From an uncultured Sphingomonadales bacterium (GTDB lineage: Bacteria > Pseudomonadota > Alphaproteobacteria > Sphingomonadales > Sphingomonadaceae), in contig CAIJLW010000056.1 in assembly GCA_903821685.1 (NCBI GenBank), forward strand, positions 1 to 61,015: 61,015 bases of DNA, given 5' to 3'. Made by a program: the position numbers and the translations under genes. The notes beneath the pieces are model-generated. The model searched no databases. It had not been told where the DNA came from and saw only the letters and a list, made by a program, of their open reading frames with translations. Shown in pieces: positions 25,397 to 34,876 of the stretch. Each line of letters begins with the position of its first letter. Position 1 is the first letter of the stretch.

Positions 25397-27736
25397 ATGC
25401 GCGAAAAAGAACTCAGACTGGCGCTCATTTGTTATGGCGGGGTCAGCCTTGCCATCTACATGCACGGCGTCACGCGCGAAATCTGGCATATGGTCCGCGC
25501 CAGCCGCGCCTTCCATGACGGCGTGCAGCCCACGCGCAGCAGCGAAATCGTCTATCGTGATTTGCTTGCCGAAATGTCGCGTGTCAGCGGCGTAAAGTTG
25601 CGGGTGTTGACCGACATCATTGCGGGTTCAAGCGCAGGCGGCATCAACGGGATTTTTCTGTCGCAAGCCATTGTCACCGGCCAATCGCTTGAGCCATTGA
25701 CGGACATGTGGCTCGAAATGGCCGATGTCGATGTCCTGCTTGACCCTGATGCCCGCCCGCTATCGCGCTTCACCAAATTTTGGGCCACGCCAATTGCATG
25801 GATGATACTGCGCAGACGAGGGGGTGCGGTTGAACGGACCGTCGCCAAAGAAGCGCAGGAGGAAGTCGCTACAAAACTGTCGCGCTTTGTCCGCGCGCGC
25901 TGGTTTGCGCCACCCTTTGGCGGAAATGTTTTTTCCAAGCTCTTGCTCGACGCGCTGAACGCCATGGCGGCGAGCAAGGCTGGGCCACTGCTTTTGCCGA
26001 AAAATCAGCCACTGGATCTGTTTGTGACGGTGACGGACTTTAATGGCCATGATCAGGTCTTGCGCCTGAACAGTCCGGAAGAAGTGACTGAATCCGAACA
26101 TCGCATCACTGTCGACTTCTCGACACGCGGACGAACCGGACTTGCCGAGATCGCAGAGTTGATATTCGCGGCGCGCGCTACGGCGAGCTTTCCGGGGGCC
26201 TTTCCGCCTTTTTCCGTGCGCGAGCTCGACCGCTTGCTGACGCGCGAGAATGTAACATGGCCTGGCCGCAGTGCATTTTTAAAACGTATATTGCCGCAAC
26301 AATTTGCCGCCAATGCCGCTGAGGACACGATGCTGATTGACGGTTCGGTCCTTGCAAACGCGCCCTTTAACCAAGCGATTGCAGCGTTACGCAACCGCCC
26401 TGCACGCCGGGAAGTAGACCGGCGCTTTGTGTATATCGACCCAAAGCCGGGGCGCCCCAGTTTCCGATTTGGCAAGCGCAATGCGGACGGCAACCCCGAT
26501 ATGCCGCGCAAGCCACCGGGGTTTTTCTCGACCATATTGGGTGCGACATCCAACATCCCACGCGAACAGCCGATCCGCGACAGTCTGGAAAAAATCACGG
26601 GGCACTCTGACCGGATCGAAAGGACCCGCCGCATCGTCGATAGTCTTCGCAACGAAGTGGAAAATACGGTCGAAACGCTGCTTGGCAAAACATGGTTCCT
26701 AAGCCAGCCGACAGCGGCCCGTATGCAAAAGTGGCGGCAATCGGCGCAGCAAAAAGCCATTGCGGCAGGTGGGTTTAGCTATCGCGCGTATAGCCATCTT
26801 AAAGTTGCAGGCGTTGTTGACGACATTATCGCAACCGCACGCCGCAGCCTTCCCGATTCATCCCCCGCCTTTTTTCGTGCGCTCCGCAGCGCATTATGGA
26901 CAGAGATTAAGGCCCGTGGTGTTGACGACATGCCGCAACGCACTGGCAAGGAAACGACACGACAGGCGATCGCTTTTTTCCGCACACATGACCTGCGCTT
27001 TCGGATCCGCCGCCTGCGTTTCCTCGCACGACACCTGACCGAAGAGGTCGAGAATGTCATAGTCGTGCCGGACGACAACATCACCAACATGCGCGATGCC
27101 ATTTATAAATGCCTCGCTGTGTTTCTAGATCTGGAAACGGCGGAGTTTTTGGGTGCCAATTTTGCTTTGGCTGCGCAAGCTGGCGTCTCCAATCCGGCTG
27201 GGTTGATGGACCATCTTGCCGCACAGCGCGACCTGATCAAAAAGGACACGCAGGTCGATAAAATCCTGTGTCAGGCGTTGCTCACGCTTCCGGTGGAGGC
27301 GCGCCGGGCGATGTTGCTTGGCTATCTAGGCTATGCGCTTTACGATATTGCGACTTTGCCTTTGTTGCAGGACGAAGGCTTGGACGAATTTGACCCTGTC
27401 AAAGTGGACCGTATTTCCCCCGAAGACTGTACCTCTATCCGCAAGGGTGGCGCCGCAGCCACGCTTAAAGGCATCCAATTCAACAATTTTGGCGCGTTTT
27501 TCAGCCGCGCTTATCGCGAGAATGACTATCTTTGGGGCCGCTTGCATGGCGCGGAGCGGATGATTGATATTCTGCTGTCGTCACTGCCACAGGGCCATGA
27601 ATTTTCGGCTAGCCGCGCGCAAAGTTACAAGCGACAGGTGTTTCATGCCATCCTTGATGAGGAGCAGGACCGGCTCACGCACATCCGTCCCCTCATAGAT
27701 ACGCTTAGGATCGAGGTTGATCAGATTCACATCTGA
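25397..27736 (+). CDS. Patatin-like phospholipase, long DUF3376-type form
   Basis: About 779 residues. The N-terminus (REKELRLALICYGGVSLAIYMHGV) is a patatin glycine-rich oxyanion region. The nucleophile elbow is GSSAGG within IIAGSSAGGINGIFL, and the catalytic Asp is in MLIDGSVLANAPF, so the Ser-Asp dyad is complete. The long C-terminal half, with EFDPVKVDRISPED and the final HAILDEEQDRL, resembles the DUF3376 region found in this subfamily. Expected reaction is hydrolysis of acyl esters of lipids. No signal peptide is seen. The frame extends to 25358; the ATG at 25397 fits relatives better. It stands alone, convergent with dnaJ. Confidence 0.88.
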   Translation: MREKELRLALICYGGVSLAIYMHGVTREIWHMVRASRAFHDGVQPTRSSEIVYRDLLAEMSRVSGVKLRVLTDIIAGSSAGGINGIFLSQAIVTGQSLEPLTDMWLEMADVDVLLDPDARPLSRFTKFWATPIAWMILRRRGGAVERTVAKEAQEEVATKLSRFVRARWFAPPFGGNVFSKLLLDALNAMAASKAGPLLLPKNQPLDLFVTVTDFNGHDQVLRLNSPEEVTESEHRITVDFSTRGRTGLAEIAELIFAARATASFPGAFPPFSVRELDRLLTRENVTWPGRSAFLKRILPQQFAANAAEDTMLIDGSVLANAPFNQAIAALRNRPARREVDRRFVYIDPKPGRPSFRFGKRNADGNPDMPRKPPGFFSTILGATSNIPREQPIRDSLEKITGHSDRIERTRRIVDSLRNEVENTVETLLGKTWFLSQPTAARMQKWRQSAQQKAIAAGGFSYRAYSHLKVAGVVDDIIATARRSLPDSSPAFFRALRSALWTEIKARGVDDMPQRTGKETTRQAIAFFRTHDLRFRIRRLRFLARHLTEEVENVIVVPDDNITNMRDAIYKCLAVFLDLETAEFLGANFALAAQAGVSNPAGLMDHLAAQRDLIKKDTQVDKILCQALLTLPVEARRAMLLGYLGYALYDIATLPLLQDEGLDEFDPVKVDRISPEDCTSIRKGGAAATLKGIQFNNFGAFFSRAYRENDYLWGRLHGAERMIDILLSSLPQGHEFSASRAQSYKRQVFHAILDEEQDRLTHIRPLIDTLRIEVDQIHI

Positions 27737-27753
27737 CCTGTTACCGCATCCGC

Positions 27754-28878
27754 TTACGGCGCTATGCCGTCCCAAATGCCCTTGAGCTTGTCAAAAAAGC
27801 CAGTTGATTGCGGGCATTCTTCGCCGGTTTCGGTTTCGCGGAACTCGCGCAAAATTTCCTTCTGACGGGCCGACAGCTTGGACGGCGTTTCCACGTCGAT
27901 TTGAATGACCATGTCTCCGCGGCCACGTCCTTGCAACACGGGCATACCTGCCCCGCGCTGGCGCAGCTGCTTGCCCGACTGAATGCCGTCTGGAACGACG
28001 ATGATATGTTCCGCACCATCGAGGCCCGGAATACGAATTTCGCCACCCAGCGCGGCTGTGGTGAAGCTTACGGGCACACGGCAGAACAATGTCGTGCCGT
28101 CGCGCTCAAACACCTTGTGCCGTGACAAATGGATGAAGATGTATAGATCACCCGCCGCGGCACCATAAGGTCCAGCCTCGCCTTTGCCGGCAACGCGAAT
28201 GCGCGTCCCCTCGTCAACGCCAGGGGGGATATTGACCAAAATGGTTTTGCGTTCATCCACCCGACCTTCGCCGCCACATGCACGGCATGGGGACTCAATC
28301 ACTTCGCCGCGACCATGACAGGTGGGGCATGTACGTTCTACAACGAAAAAGCCTTGCTGCGCGCGCACTTTGCCATGACCAGCACACAGGTTGCAGCGGC
28401 GTTTGCCGGACCCCGGCGTCGCGCCAGTGCCTTCACATGTGCCGCACGCCGTTGCGACGTCGATGGTAACCTCGGCGTCTTTGCCATGGAAAGCTTCGTC
28501 GAGTGAAATTTCAAGGTCGTAGCGCAGGTCTGCCCCGCGTGCAGGCCCACGCTGGCGTCCACCAAAGGCATCGCCAAAAAAGCTCTCGAATATGTCGGAG
28601 AAATCTCCAAAGCCCGCGCTGCCTTGGCCGCCGCCGCCCATGCCGCCATTTTCAAACGCGGCCTTGCCCAAACGGTCATAGGCTGCGCGCTTTTGCGGAT
28701 CTTTTAGGACATCATAAGCTTGGCTGATGGCCTTAAATTTAGCTTCGGACTGGTCGCAGCCGGGGTTGCGGTCGGGATGGCATTCCATCGCGATCCGACG
28801 ATAAGCGGTTTTCAGCGTCTTTTCATCCGCTGTCCGCTCGACTTCCAACAATTCATAATAATCAATGTCGAGATTCAT
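27754..28878 (-). CDS. dnaJ: Chaperone DnaJ (Hsp40)
   Basis: A 374-residue type I J-protein. The J domain opens MNLDIDYYELLEVERTADE and has the HPD tripeptide in CHPDRNPG. A Gly-rich linker (GGMGGGGQGSAGFGDF) follows. The zinc region has four repeats of CXXCXGXG type: CGTCEGTG, CNLCAGHG, CPTCHGRG and CRACGGEG. The C-terminal client-binding domains complete it. It stimulates the DnaK ATPase and delivers substrates. It lies 70 bp downstream of dnaK. Confidence 0.98.
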   Translation of the reverse strand: MNLDIDYYELLEVERTADEKTLKTAYRRIAMECHPDRNPGCDQSEAKFKAISQAYDVLKDPQKRAAYDRLGKAAFENGGMGGGGQGSAGFGDFSDIFESFFGDAFGGRQRGPARGADLRYDLEISLDEAFHGKDAEVTIDVATACGTCEGTGATPGSGKRRCNLCAGHGKVRAQQGFFVVERTCPTCHGRGEVIESPCRACGGEGRVDERKTILVNIPPGVDEGTRIRVAGKGEAGPYGAAAGDLYIFIHLSRHKVFERDGTTLFCRVPVSFTTAALGGEIRIPGLDGAEHIIVVPDGIQSGKQLRQRGAGMPVLQGRGRGDMVIQIDVETPSKLSARQKEILREFRETETGEECPQSTGFFDKLKGIWDGIAP

Positions 28879-28948
28879 GACTGACTAACCCCCCCGGACT
28901 TTCCGGCCATCGCTGCGTTTCGAGAGCGACAGCCGGAAATTTTCAACA

Positions 28949-30856
28949 TCAGTCTTTCTTGTCGTCTTCAACTTCGGAGAATTCGGCATCAACGACATTG
29001 TCGTCTGCTGGTGCTTCTTCCGATGCGGCTTCTGCCGAGGCTCCGGCCGCTTGCTCTTCTTTGTAAATCGCTTCACCAAGCTTCATCGCAACTTGGGCCA
29101 AGGCAGTTGCCTTTTCCTTCATCGCTTCGGCATCGCCACCTTCGATGGCGGTCTTGGTTTCCGCAACAGCCGCTTCGATTTCACCCTTCAACGCGGCGTC
29201 AATTTTGTCACCATGTTCTACAAGCTGCTTCTCGGTGGAGTGGACAAGGCTTTCGGCGTTGTTCTTGGCTTCTGCCGATTCACGACGCTTTTTATCTTCT
29301 TCGGCAAAGGCTTCGGCATCGCGGACCATCTGGTCAATATCCGCATCTGACAGACCGCCCGATGCTTGGATCTTGATCTGCTGTTCCTTACCCGTGCCCT
29401 TGTCCTTTGCGGTCACGCTGACAAGGCCGTTGGCGTCGATGTCAAAAGTCACTTCAACCTGTGGCACGCCGCGCGGTGCTGGTGGAATGCCAACAAGGTC
29501 GAAATTGCCAAGCAGCTTGTTATCCGCCGCCATTTCGCGCTCGCCTTGGAACACGCGGATGGTGACAGCATTCTGATTGTCTTCTGCGGTCGAATATACT
29601 TGGCTCTTCTTCGTCGGGATCGTCGTGTTGCGGTCGATCATGCGCGTAAACACGCCGCCGAGCGTTTCGATACCGAGCGACAATGGCGTCACATCGAGCA
29701 AAAGCACGTCCTTGACGTCGCCTTGCAACACGCCCGCCTGAATGGCGGCGCCCATTGCAACGACTTCGTCTGGATTCACACCGGTGTGCGGTTCTTTACC
29801 GAAGAAACTCTTCACGACATCGCGCACCTTTGGCATGCGGGTCATGCCGCCGACCATCACGACTTCATCAATGCCATCGGCCTTGATGCCCGCATCGGCC
29901 AACGCCTTTTTGCAAGGCTCAAGCGTACGCTTGATCAAATCATCAACCAGCTTTTCAAGGTCGGCGCGCGTGATGGTTTTCACCAAATGCTTCGGACCAT
30001 TTTGATCGGCGGTGATGAACGGCAAGTTGACTTCGGTTGTCTGCGTCGAAGACAATTCAATCTTCGCCTTTTCAGCCGCTTCCTTCAAACGTTGCAGCGC
30101 AAGCTTGTCCTTCGTCAGGTCAATGCCTTCAGCCTTGTTGAAATCAGCCGCCAGATGCTCGACGAGCACGCTGTCGAAATCTTCACCGCCCAAGAACGTG
30201 TCGCCATTGGTCGATTTTACTTCGAACACGCCATCGCCAACTTCAAGGATCGAGATGTCAAACGTACCGCCGCCAAGGTCATAGACCGCGATGGTTTTGT
30301 TTTCGTCCTTATCCATGCCGTACGCAAGCGCAGCAGCCGTCGGCTCGTTAATGATACGCAGCACTTCAAGCCCTGCAATCAGGCCAGCATCCTTAGTGGC
30401 CTGACGCTGGGCATCGTTGAAATAGGCTGGAACGGTGATAACCGCTTGCGTGACGGGTTCGCCCAGATAGGCTTCCGCTGTTTCCTTCATCTTCTGCAGA
30501 ATGAATGCCGAAATTTGCGATGGCGAATAATCTTCGCCGCCGGCCTTAACCCATGCATCGCCGGTCTTACCCTTGACGATGCTGTAAGGGACGAGGCCCA
30601 TGTCCTTTTTGGTCATGGGATCATCAAAGCGGCGGCCGATAAGGCGCTTCACTGCGTAAATCGTGCTTTCTGGATTGGTGACAGCCTGGCGCTTGGCTGG
30701 CTGTCCGATCAGACGCTCGCCATCCTTGGCAAAGGCCACAATAGATGGCGTCGTACGCGCGCCTTCTGCATTTTCGATGACCTTGGGCTTGCCGCCGTCC
30801 ATGACCGCAACGCAGCTGTTTGTCGTGCCCAAGTCGATACCAATAACTTTAGCCAT
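28949..30856 (-). CDS. dnaK: Chaperone DnaK (Hsp70)
   Basis: A 635-residue Hsp70. Signatures are [17 protein letters not shown] at the start, [18 protein letters not shown], and [13 protein letters not shown] in the ATPase domain, then the linker [16 protein letters not shown] and the substrate domain, ending in the acidic [20 protein letters not shown] tail. It folds nascent and stress-damaged proteins with DnaJ and GrpE, both encoded nearby. The upstream region holds a heat-shock-type promoter candidate (30960-30987). The opposite strand has a 504-codon open frame, a known artefact of dnaK genes. Confidence 0.99.
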   Translation of the reverse strand: MAKVIGIDLGTTNSCVAVMDGGKPKVIENAEGARTTPSIVAFAKDGERLIGQPAKRQAVTNPESTIYAVKRLIGRRFDDPMTKKDMGLVPYSIVKGKTGDAWVKAGGEDYSPSQISAFILQKMKETAEAYLGEPVTQAVITVPAYFNDAQRQATKDAGLIAGLEVLRIINEPTAAALAYGMDKDENKTIAVYDLGGGTFDISILEVGDGVFEVKSTNGDTFLGGEDFDSVLVEHLAADFNKAEGIDLTKDKLALQRLKEAAEKAKIELSSTQTTEVNLPFITADQNGPKHLVKTITRADLEKLVDDLIKRTLEPCKKALADAGIKADGIDEVVMVGGMTRMPKVRDVVKSFFGKEPHTGVNPDEVVAMGAAIQAGVLQGDVKDVLLLDVTPLSLGIETLGGVFTRMIDRNTTIPTKKSQVYSTAEDNQNAVTIRVFQGEREMAADNKLLGNFDLVGIPPAPRGVPQVEVTFDIDANGLVSVTAKDKGTGKEQQIKIQASGGLSDADIDQMVRDAEAFAEEDKKRRESAEAKNNAESLVHSTEKQLVEHGDKIDAALKGEIEAAVAETKTAIEGGDAEAMKEKATALAQVAMKLGEAIYKEEQAAGASAEAASEEAPADDNVVDAEFSEVEDDKKD

Positions 30857-30959
30857 AAAAACTTTACCCCGAAATTTTAAAATTGAACTATAATCTGCCC
30901 CGTTACGCGCCAGCCCTATCAGGCACCGACGTTTCCCGTAACGTGACGTTGTAGCGGCG

Positions 30960-30987
30960 ATATAGGTGCCAATTCTCTTGGCACAAG
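30960..30987 (-). promoter_or_regulatory. Candidate heat-shock (RpoH) promoter of dnaK with palindrome in the spacer
   Basis: Read on the minus strand, CTTG (30987-30984) is followed after 17 bp by CCTATAT (30966-30960), which resembles alphaproteobacterial RpoH promoters. The spacer is filled by the perfect inverted repeat GTGCCAA-N5-TTGGCAC (30966-30984). Transcription from here would give a leader of roughly 95 nt. No CIRCE element is present in this region. Confidence 0.5.
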
Positions 30988-31080
30988 ACTTTGGGGCGCC
31001 TAGATAGGTAAAAAGTAAGTGGAAATACTGTATCGGAGTGTCCTGGCGCTGGACGATCTCACCAACAAGATGGGTATGTT

Positions 31081-31554
31081 ATGAACCGACGGATATGCAC
31101 CTTAGTTTCGGCTGCGGCGGCTTTGCTGCTTGCTTCCTGCGGTCCAACACCACAGTTGAAAGTGAAAGAGGCTGTGCTGACCCTATCGCCAGTCGACAGC
31201 AATCCATCTGCGCTGCATTTCAACGTCTATGGCGGTCCCGAAGATGTACAATTGCTGCGCGTCAGCTCGCCCTCGGCCATTCGTGTGGAAATGCATGATG
31301 TCACGGTGGACGCAAAAACAGGGGCCGTATCCATGGCACCCATGGACCGCGTCTTAATCCCCGCCGAAGAAAAAGTTGCCTTCAAAAAAGGCGGCAAGCA
31401 TGTGATGATGTGGGGCGTGAATACCATTCCGCGCAAATTGGGTGAAATTGAAACCGAGTTTCTATTTTCAAACAATGAACGCATTTTGGTGAAAGCACGC
31501 GTGCAGGAAATAGATGGCAGCGACCCAGACGAGAAAAAAGCAATCGATGGCTAG
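31081..31554 (+). CDS. PCu(A)C-type copper chaperone lipoprotein
   Basis: A 157-residue lipoprotein. The signal peptide ends in LLASC, so Cys20 would be lipidated. The rest is a PCu(A)C domain: VEMHDV, a Met-rich turn (SMAPMDRV) and GKHVMMWGV supply the His and Met residues arranged as in periplasmic Cu(I) carriers that feed cytochrome oxidase. Spacing differs slightly from the textbook HMX10MX21HXM, so copper binding is likely but not certain. It is divergent from dnaK and convergent with the MATE gene; no oxidase genes are nearby. Confidence 0.82.
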   Translation: MNRRICTLVSAAAALLLASCGPTPQLKVKEAVLTLSPVDSNPSALHFNVYGGPEDVQLLRVSSPSAIRVEMHDVTVDAKTGAVSMAPMDRVLIPAEEKVAFKKGGKHVMMWGVNTIPRKLGEIETEFLFSNNERILVKARVQEIDGSDPDEKKAIDG

Positions 31555-31617
31555 GGCATGCCCTTTTCCAATATTCAGGTGCCAAGGTTACAGGCGCACC
31601 CGCAATATGATGGCATA

Positions 31618-33015
31618 TTAAGCTTCTGAAGGCAGCAGCCCGAGCCGCGCGCGCAGCGACCAGCGGACGAGCATAAGTATGGCAACAATGCCCAGCCCGC
31701 TCGCCAAGCCGACCCAGATGCCAACGCCGTTCCACCCTTGCGAAAATGCCAACCACGCACCAACGCCAATGCCGACCACCCAATAACCAAAGGCCGCGAA
31801 CAACATGGGCACGCTGGTGTCATGTAATCCCCGCAGCATGCCAGCGCCGACGACTTGCGCGCCATCAACAATCTGGAACAAAGCTGCAATGGCAAGGAAG
31901 CTGACGGCGAGCCGCACAACCTCTGCATTGACCGCGGCGTCACGATCAATGAACAGCGCAATCAGTAATTCGGGCGACAGCCACATCAACACGGCCATAG
32001 CCGCCATGAACCCGGTTCCCATGACGAAGCTGGTCCAACCGGCACGCCGGATAAGCGAAGGATCGCGCCGGCCATAACCAATGCCCACACGCACTGTCGC
32101 GGCCTGCGCAAGCCCCATAGGCACCATGAACGTCACACTTGCGACCTGAAGCGCAATGGCATGCGCTGCGACCGAGGCAGTGTCGATTAACCCCATGAGC
32201 ATTACGGCAACGCCAAACACACCACCTTCCAAACCCATCGTCACGCCAATCGGTAGGCCAAGTTTCCAAAGCGCGCGAAAACGCGGCCAATCGCTGCGCC
32301 ACCAACGTCCGAAAAGATGATATCGCCGGAATTTGGGATGATAAGTGATCACCGCAACCATGCCCAAAAACATGAACATATTGGCAAGAATACTGCCGAT
32401 GCCCGCGCCGACCAGTCCCAAAGGCGGCAGACCAAGCTTACCAAAAATCAGGACATAGTTGAATGCCCCGTTGGCAAAAACGCCCATTATACCCATCACG
32501 AGCGACCACATGGGTTGCTCCAACGCCGACAGGAAATTACGTGCGATAATCAGCCACAAAAATGGCAGGATCGACCACATATAGGCCCGCACATAGCTTT
32601 GTGCTTTGGACGCAAGCTCGGCTTGCTGGCCAAGCGTCAGCAACACCGTCTCCGCCTGCCACAGGACCAACCAGATCGGTATCATGATCGCAACCGCGAC
32701 CCACAATCCTTGCCTGAATGTGCGGCGGATATCGCGCACAGAATGGGCCTTTGCGCCGCGCTCGCTCGCCATCATCGGCGCTGTCGCGGTAACGAGACCC
32801 ATGCAGAAAATCGCCGCGGTCATACACAGGTTGAACCCCAGCGATGCCGCCGCCAACTCGGTTGGCCCCAGCCACCCCACCATCACCACATCGGTTGCGC
32901 CAATCAACGACATCGACAAGTTGGTTAAGATCAACGGCCAGGCAAGCGACAATGTCGCGCGAAATTCATCGCGCCAAGGGGACTGACGGTCCAAAGGGAA
33001 TGCCGCTGTGGTCAT
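31618..33015 (-). CDS. MATE family multidrug/cation efflux transporter
   Basis: About 465 residues with twelve hydrophobic segments and the duplicated MATE architecture. LAWPLILTNLSMSLIGATDVVMVGWLG at the beginning and the mirror segment PLGLAQAATVRVGIGYG in the second half are characteristic. Members export cationic drugs and dyes in exchange for Na+ or H+. The ATG at 33015 is chosen; the frame is open to a GTG at 33039. Substrate cannot be inferred. It is a single gene between the PCu(A)C and grpE genes. Confidence 0.93.
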   Translation of the reverse strand: MTTAAFPLDRQSPWRDEFRATLSLAWPLILTNLSMSLIGATDVVMVGWLGPTELAAASLGFNLCMTAAIFCMGLVTATAPMMASERGAKAHSVRDIRRTFRQGLWVAVAIMIPIWLVLWQAETVLLTLGQQAELASKAQSYVRAYMWSILPFLWLIIARNFLSALEQPMWSLVMGIMGVFANGAFNYVLIFGKLGLPPLGLVGAGIGSILANMFMFLGMVAVITYHPKFRRYHLFGRWWRSDWPRFRALWKLGLPIGVTMGLEGGVFGVAVMLMGLIDTASVAAHAIALQVASVTFMVPMGLAQAATVRVGIGYGRRDPSLIRRAGWTSFVMGTGFMAAMAVLMWLSPELLIALFIDRDAAVNAEVVRLAVSFLAIAALFQIVDGAQVVGAGMLRGLHDTSVPMLFAAFGYWVVGIGVGAWLAFSQGWNGVGIWVGLASGLGIVAILMLVRWSLRARLGLLPSEA

Positions 33016-33085
33016 GGGACGCGCTGGATAGCGGAGCACGTTCGGTTAGGCCACCCCCGGTGTGATGTTCATGATGCGACAGGAA

Positions 33086-33661
33086 TTACTCCGGCGCTTT
33101 AGCAACCCCAACCAATGCAGGGCGCAGTAAGCGATCCTTGATCATATAGCCCGCCTGCATTTCGGCGATAATTGTGCCAGGTGCGGCGTCGGCGCTTGGG
33201 ATTTCAACCATTGCCTGATGCTGGTTCGGGTCAAGCGGCATGCCCATGGCGGCGATGCGCGTAATGCCGTTTTTGGTAAATACGCTGTCCAGTTCGCGGC
33301 CAGTGGCCTCAAGCCCAATCACGAGCGGTTTCATAGCTTCGCTGTCGCGCATTTCGGCAGGAATAGCCTCCAGCGCACGTGACAGATTATCGGAAACCGA
33401 AAGCACGTCGCGGGCAAAGCCGGTTGCGGCATAAGCGCGCGCATCCTGCGCCTCTTTTTCCATACGGCGGCGGACATTCTGCGTTTCGGCTTGCGCGTAC
33501 AACACATCCTGCTGGGCAGCGGCAATCGCTTCTTCCAGTGCCGCGATTTTTGCATCGGCAGTGTCGGTCGCTTCTGGCGTTTCGTCCTTCATATGCTCTG
33601 GTACGCCTTCAAGTTCTTTTTCTACCGCAATATCCGCAGTCGCTGATTTCTTGTCTGTCAT
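33086..33661 (-). CDS. grpE: Nucleotide exchange factor GrpE
   Basis: A 191-residue GrpE. An acidic N-terminal tail is followed by a long coiled-coil (about residues 38-85), then the conserved VLSVSDNLSRALEAIP and the beta domain with GMPLDPNQHQAM and GYMIKDRLLRPALVGVAK. It releases ADP from DnaK. It lies 89 bp downstream of hrcA on the same strand, the usual hrcA-grpE pair. Confidence 0.97.
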   Translation of the reverse strand: MTDKKSATADIAVEKELEGVPEHMKDETPEATDTADAKIAALEEAIAAAQQDVLYAQAETQNVRRRMEKEAQDARAYAATGFARDVLSVSDNLSRALEAIPAEMRDSEAMKPLVIGLEATGRELDSVFTKNGITRIAAMGMPLDPNQHQAMVEIPSADAAPGTIIAEMQAGYMIKDRLLRPALVGVAKAPE

Positions 33662-33750
33662 AAACCTGATTAACCCATTTACGTTGCGACGCTTCGGTCG
33701 TTAGTTGCTTTGCGCATATAGAAAGCAATTCTATTTCATCAACCCGCCCG

Positions 33751-34794
33751 TTACTTAATTAAGCGGCTGAGTGCTTGCGCGGTGAAGTCCACCATCGGCA
33801 CAATACGCGCATAATTCAGGCGTGTCGGGCCAATGACGCCAACCACGCCAACCACCTTGCCGCCAGCCTCACGATAGGGTGCGGCAATCACCGATGATCC
33901 CGATAATGAGAAAAGATTGTTTTCCGAACCAATGAATATCCGCGTTGACTGCGCATCCCGCGCGCTATCGACGAGCCTTGCGATTTCCTCTTTACTCTCC
34001 AATTCGTCGAGCAATTGCCGCACTCGGTCGAGGTCCGCAGCAGCCGCATCGTCGATCAAGTTCGACTGCCCACGCACGATCAGCACGGGCCGGTCATTTG
34101 CGTCGAGCGACCAGATTGCCAAACCATCCCGCACCAGTTTCTGGCTGGCCACGTCAAGCTCCGCTTTCTCGGCGCGAATTTCGCTGTCGAGACGTTCCAA
34201 GGCTTCGGATAACGTCAGCCCCGACAAACGCGCAGAGATATAATTGGCAGCCTCCACCAACATGGATTCGCTGATTGCCGGATCAATTGACACCAGCCGA
34301 TTTTCGACGCTGTTGTCGGACCCGACCATGATCGCGAGCACTTGTGACGGGGACAGACGCGCAAAGCTGAATGCCTTCAGGACCGCGTCACGCTTTGGTA
34401 CAAGCACAATACCGGCGCAGGCGGACAATCCTGACAAAACCAACGTCGCGGCCGCCAGTGCCTCTTCAATGGGGCCCTCGCCGCTAATCTGCGATTCAAT
34501 CGCACGCTGCTCTTCTGCGGAGGGTTCGGCCGATTGCATCATGCCATCCACAAACAGGCGAAGCCCGCTTTCGGTTGGCACGCGTCCGGCGCTGGTGTGC
34601 GGCGAGGCGAGATAGCCTGCCTCTTCCAAATCCTGCATGACGTTCCGGATGGAGGCAGGCGATAAGCTCAACCCTGCAAATTTCGAAATAGTGCGCGAGC
34701 CCACCGGCGCGCCATTGTCCAAATAGCTCTCGACCACCATCCGGAAGATGATGCGCGTACGGTCATTCAATTCATCGATGGGTGTTTGGCTCAC
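33751..34794 (-). CDS. hrcA: Heat-inducible transcription repressor HrcA
   Basis: About 347 residues. The N-terminal winged helix (LNDRTRIIFRMVVESYLDNGAPVGSRTISK...PASIRNVMQDLEEAGYLASPHTSAGRVPTESGLRLFVD, positions about 8-80) is typical. HrcA represses chaperone genes by binding CIRCE and needs GroEL for activity. The start is taken as GTG at 34794; no strong ribosome binding site is seen, and a TTG at 34830 is the only longer choice. It is divergent from rph with 82 bp between, a conserved alphaproteobacterial arrangement. No CIRCE sequence is present in this window. Confidence 0.95.
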   Translation of the reverse strand: MSQTPIDELNDRTRIIFRMVVESYLDNGAPVGSRTISKFAGLSLSPASIRNVMQDLEEAGYLASPHTSAGRVPTESGLRLFVDGMMQSAEPSAEEQRAIESQISGEGPIEEALAAATLVLSGLSACAGIVLVPKRDAVLKAFSFARLSPSQVLAIMVGSDNSVENRLVSIDPAISESMLVEAANYISARLSGLTLSEALERLDSEIRAEKAELDVASQKLVRDGLAIWSLDANDRPVLIVRGQSNLIDDAAAADLDRVRQLLDELESKEEIARLVDSARDAQSTRIFIGSENNLFSLSGSSVIAAPYREAGGKVVGVVGVIGPTRLNYARIVPMVDFTAQALSRLIK

Positions 34795-34876
34795 GCAATT
34801 ACAGTAGCGCACCGCATGCTTGCAAAGCAAGCGGGGCAGGCTATGGCAACCTTCAACCCGTTATCAGGAGAACATC

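Noticed and set aside
25397-27736. Patatin phospholipase as a CBASS-type defence effector
   Set aside because: No cyclic-nucleotide synthase (CD-NTase) or other defence gene is adjacent; the DUF3376-type long form is a different subfamily.
29366-30880. 504-codon open frame antisense to dnaK
   Set aside because: Long frames opposite dnaK are a well-known coding artefact (once mistaken for an NAD-glutamate dehydrogenase). DnaK on the minus strand is unmistakable and there is no independent start signal.
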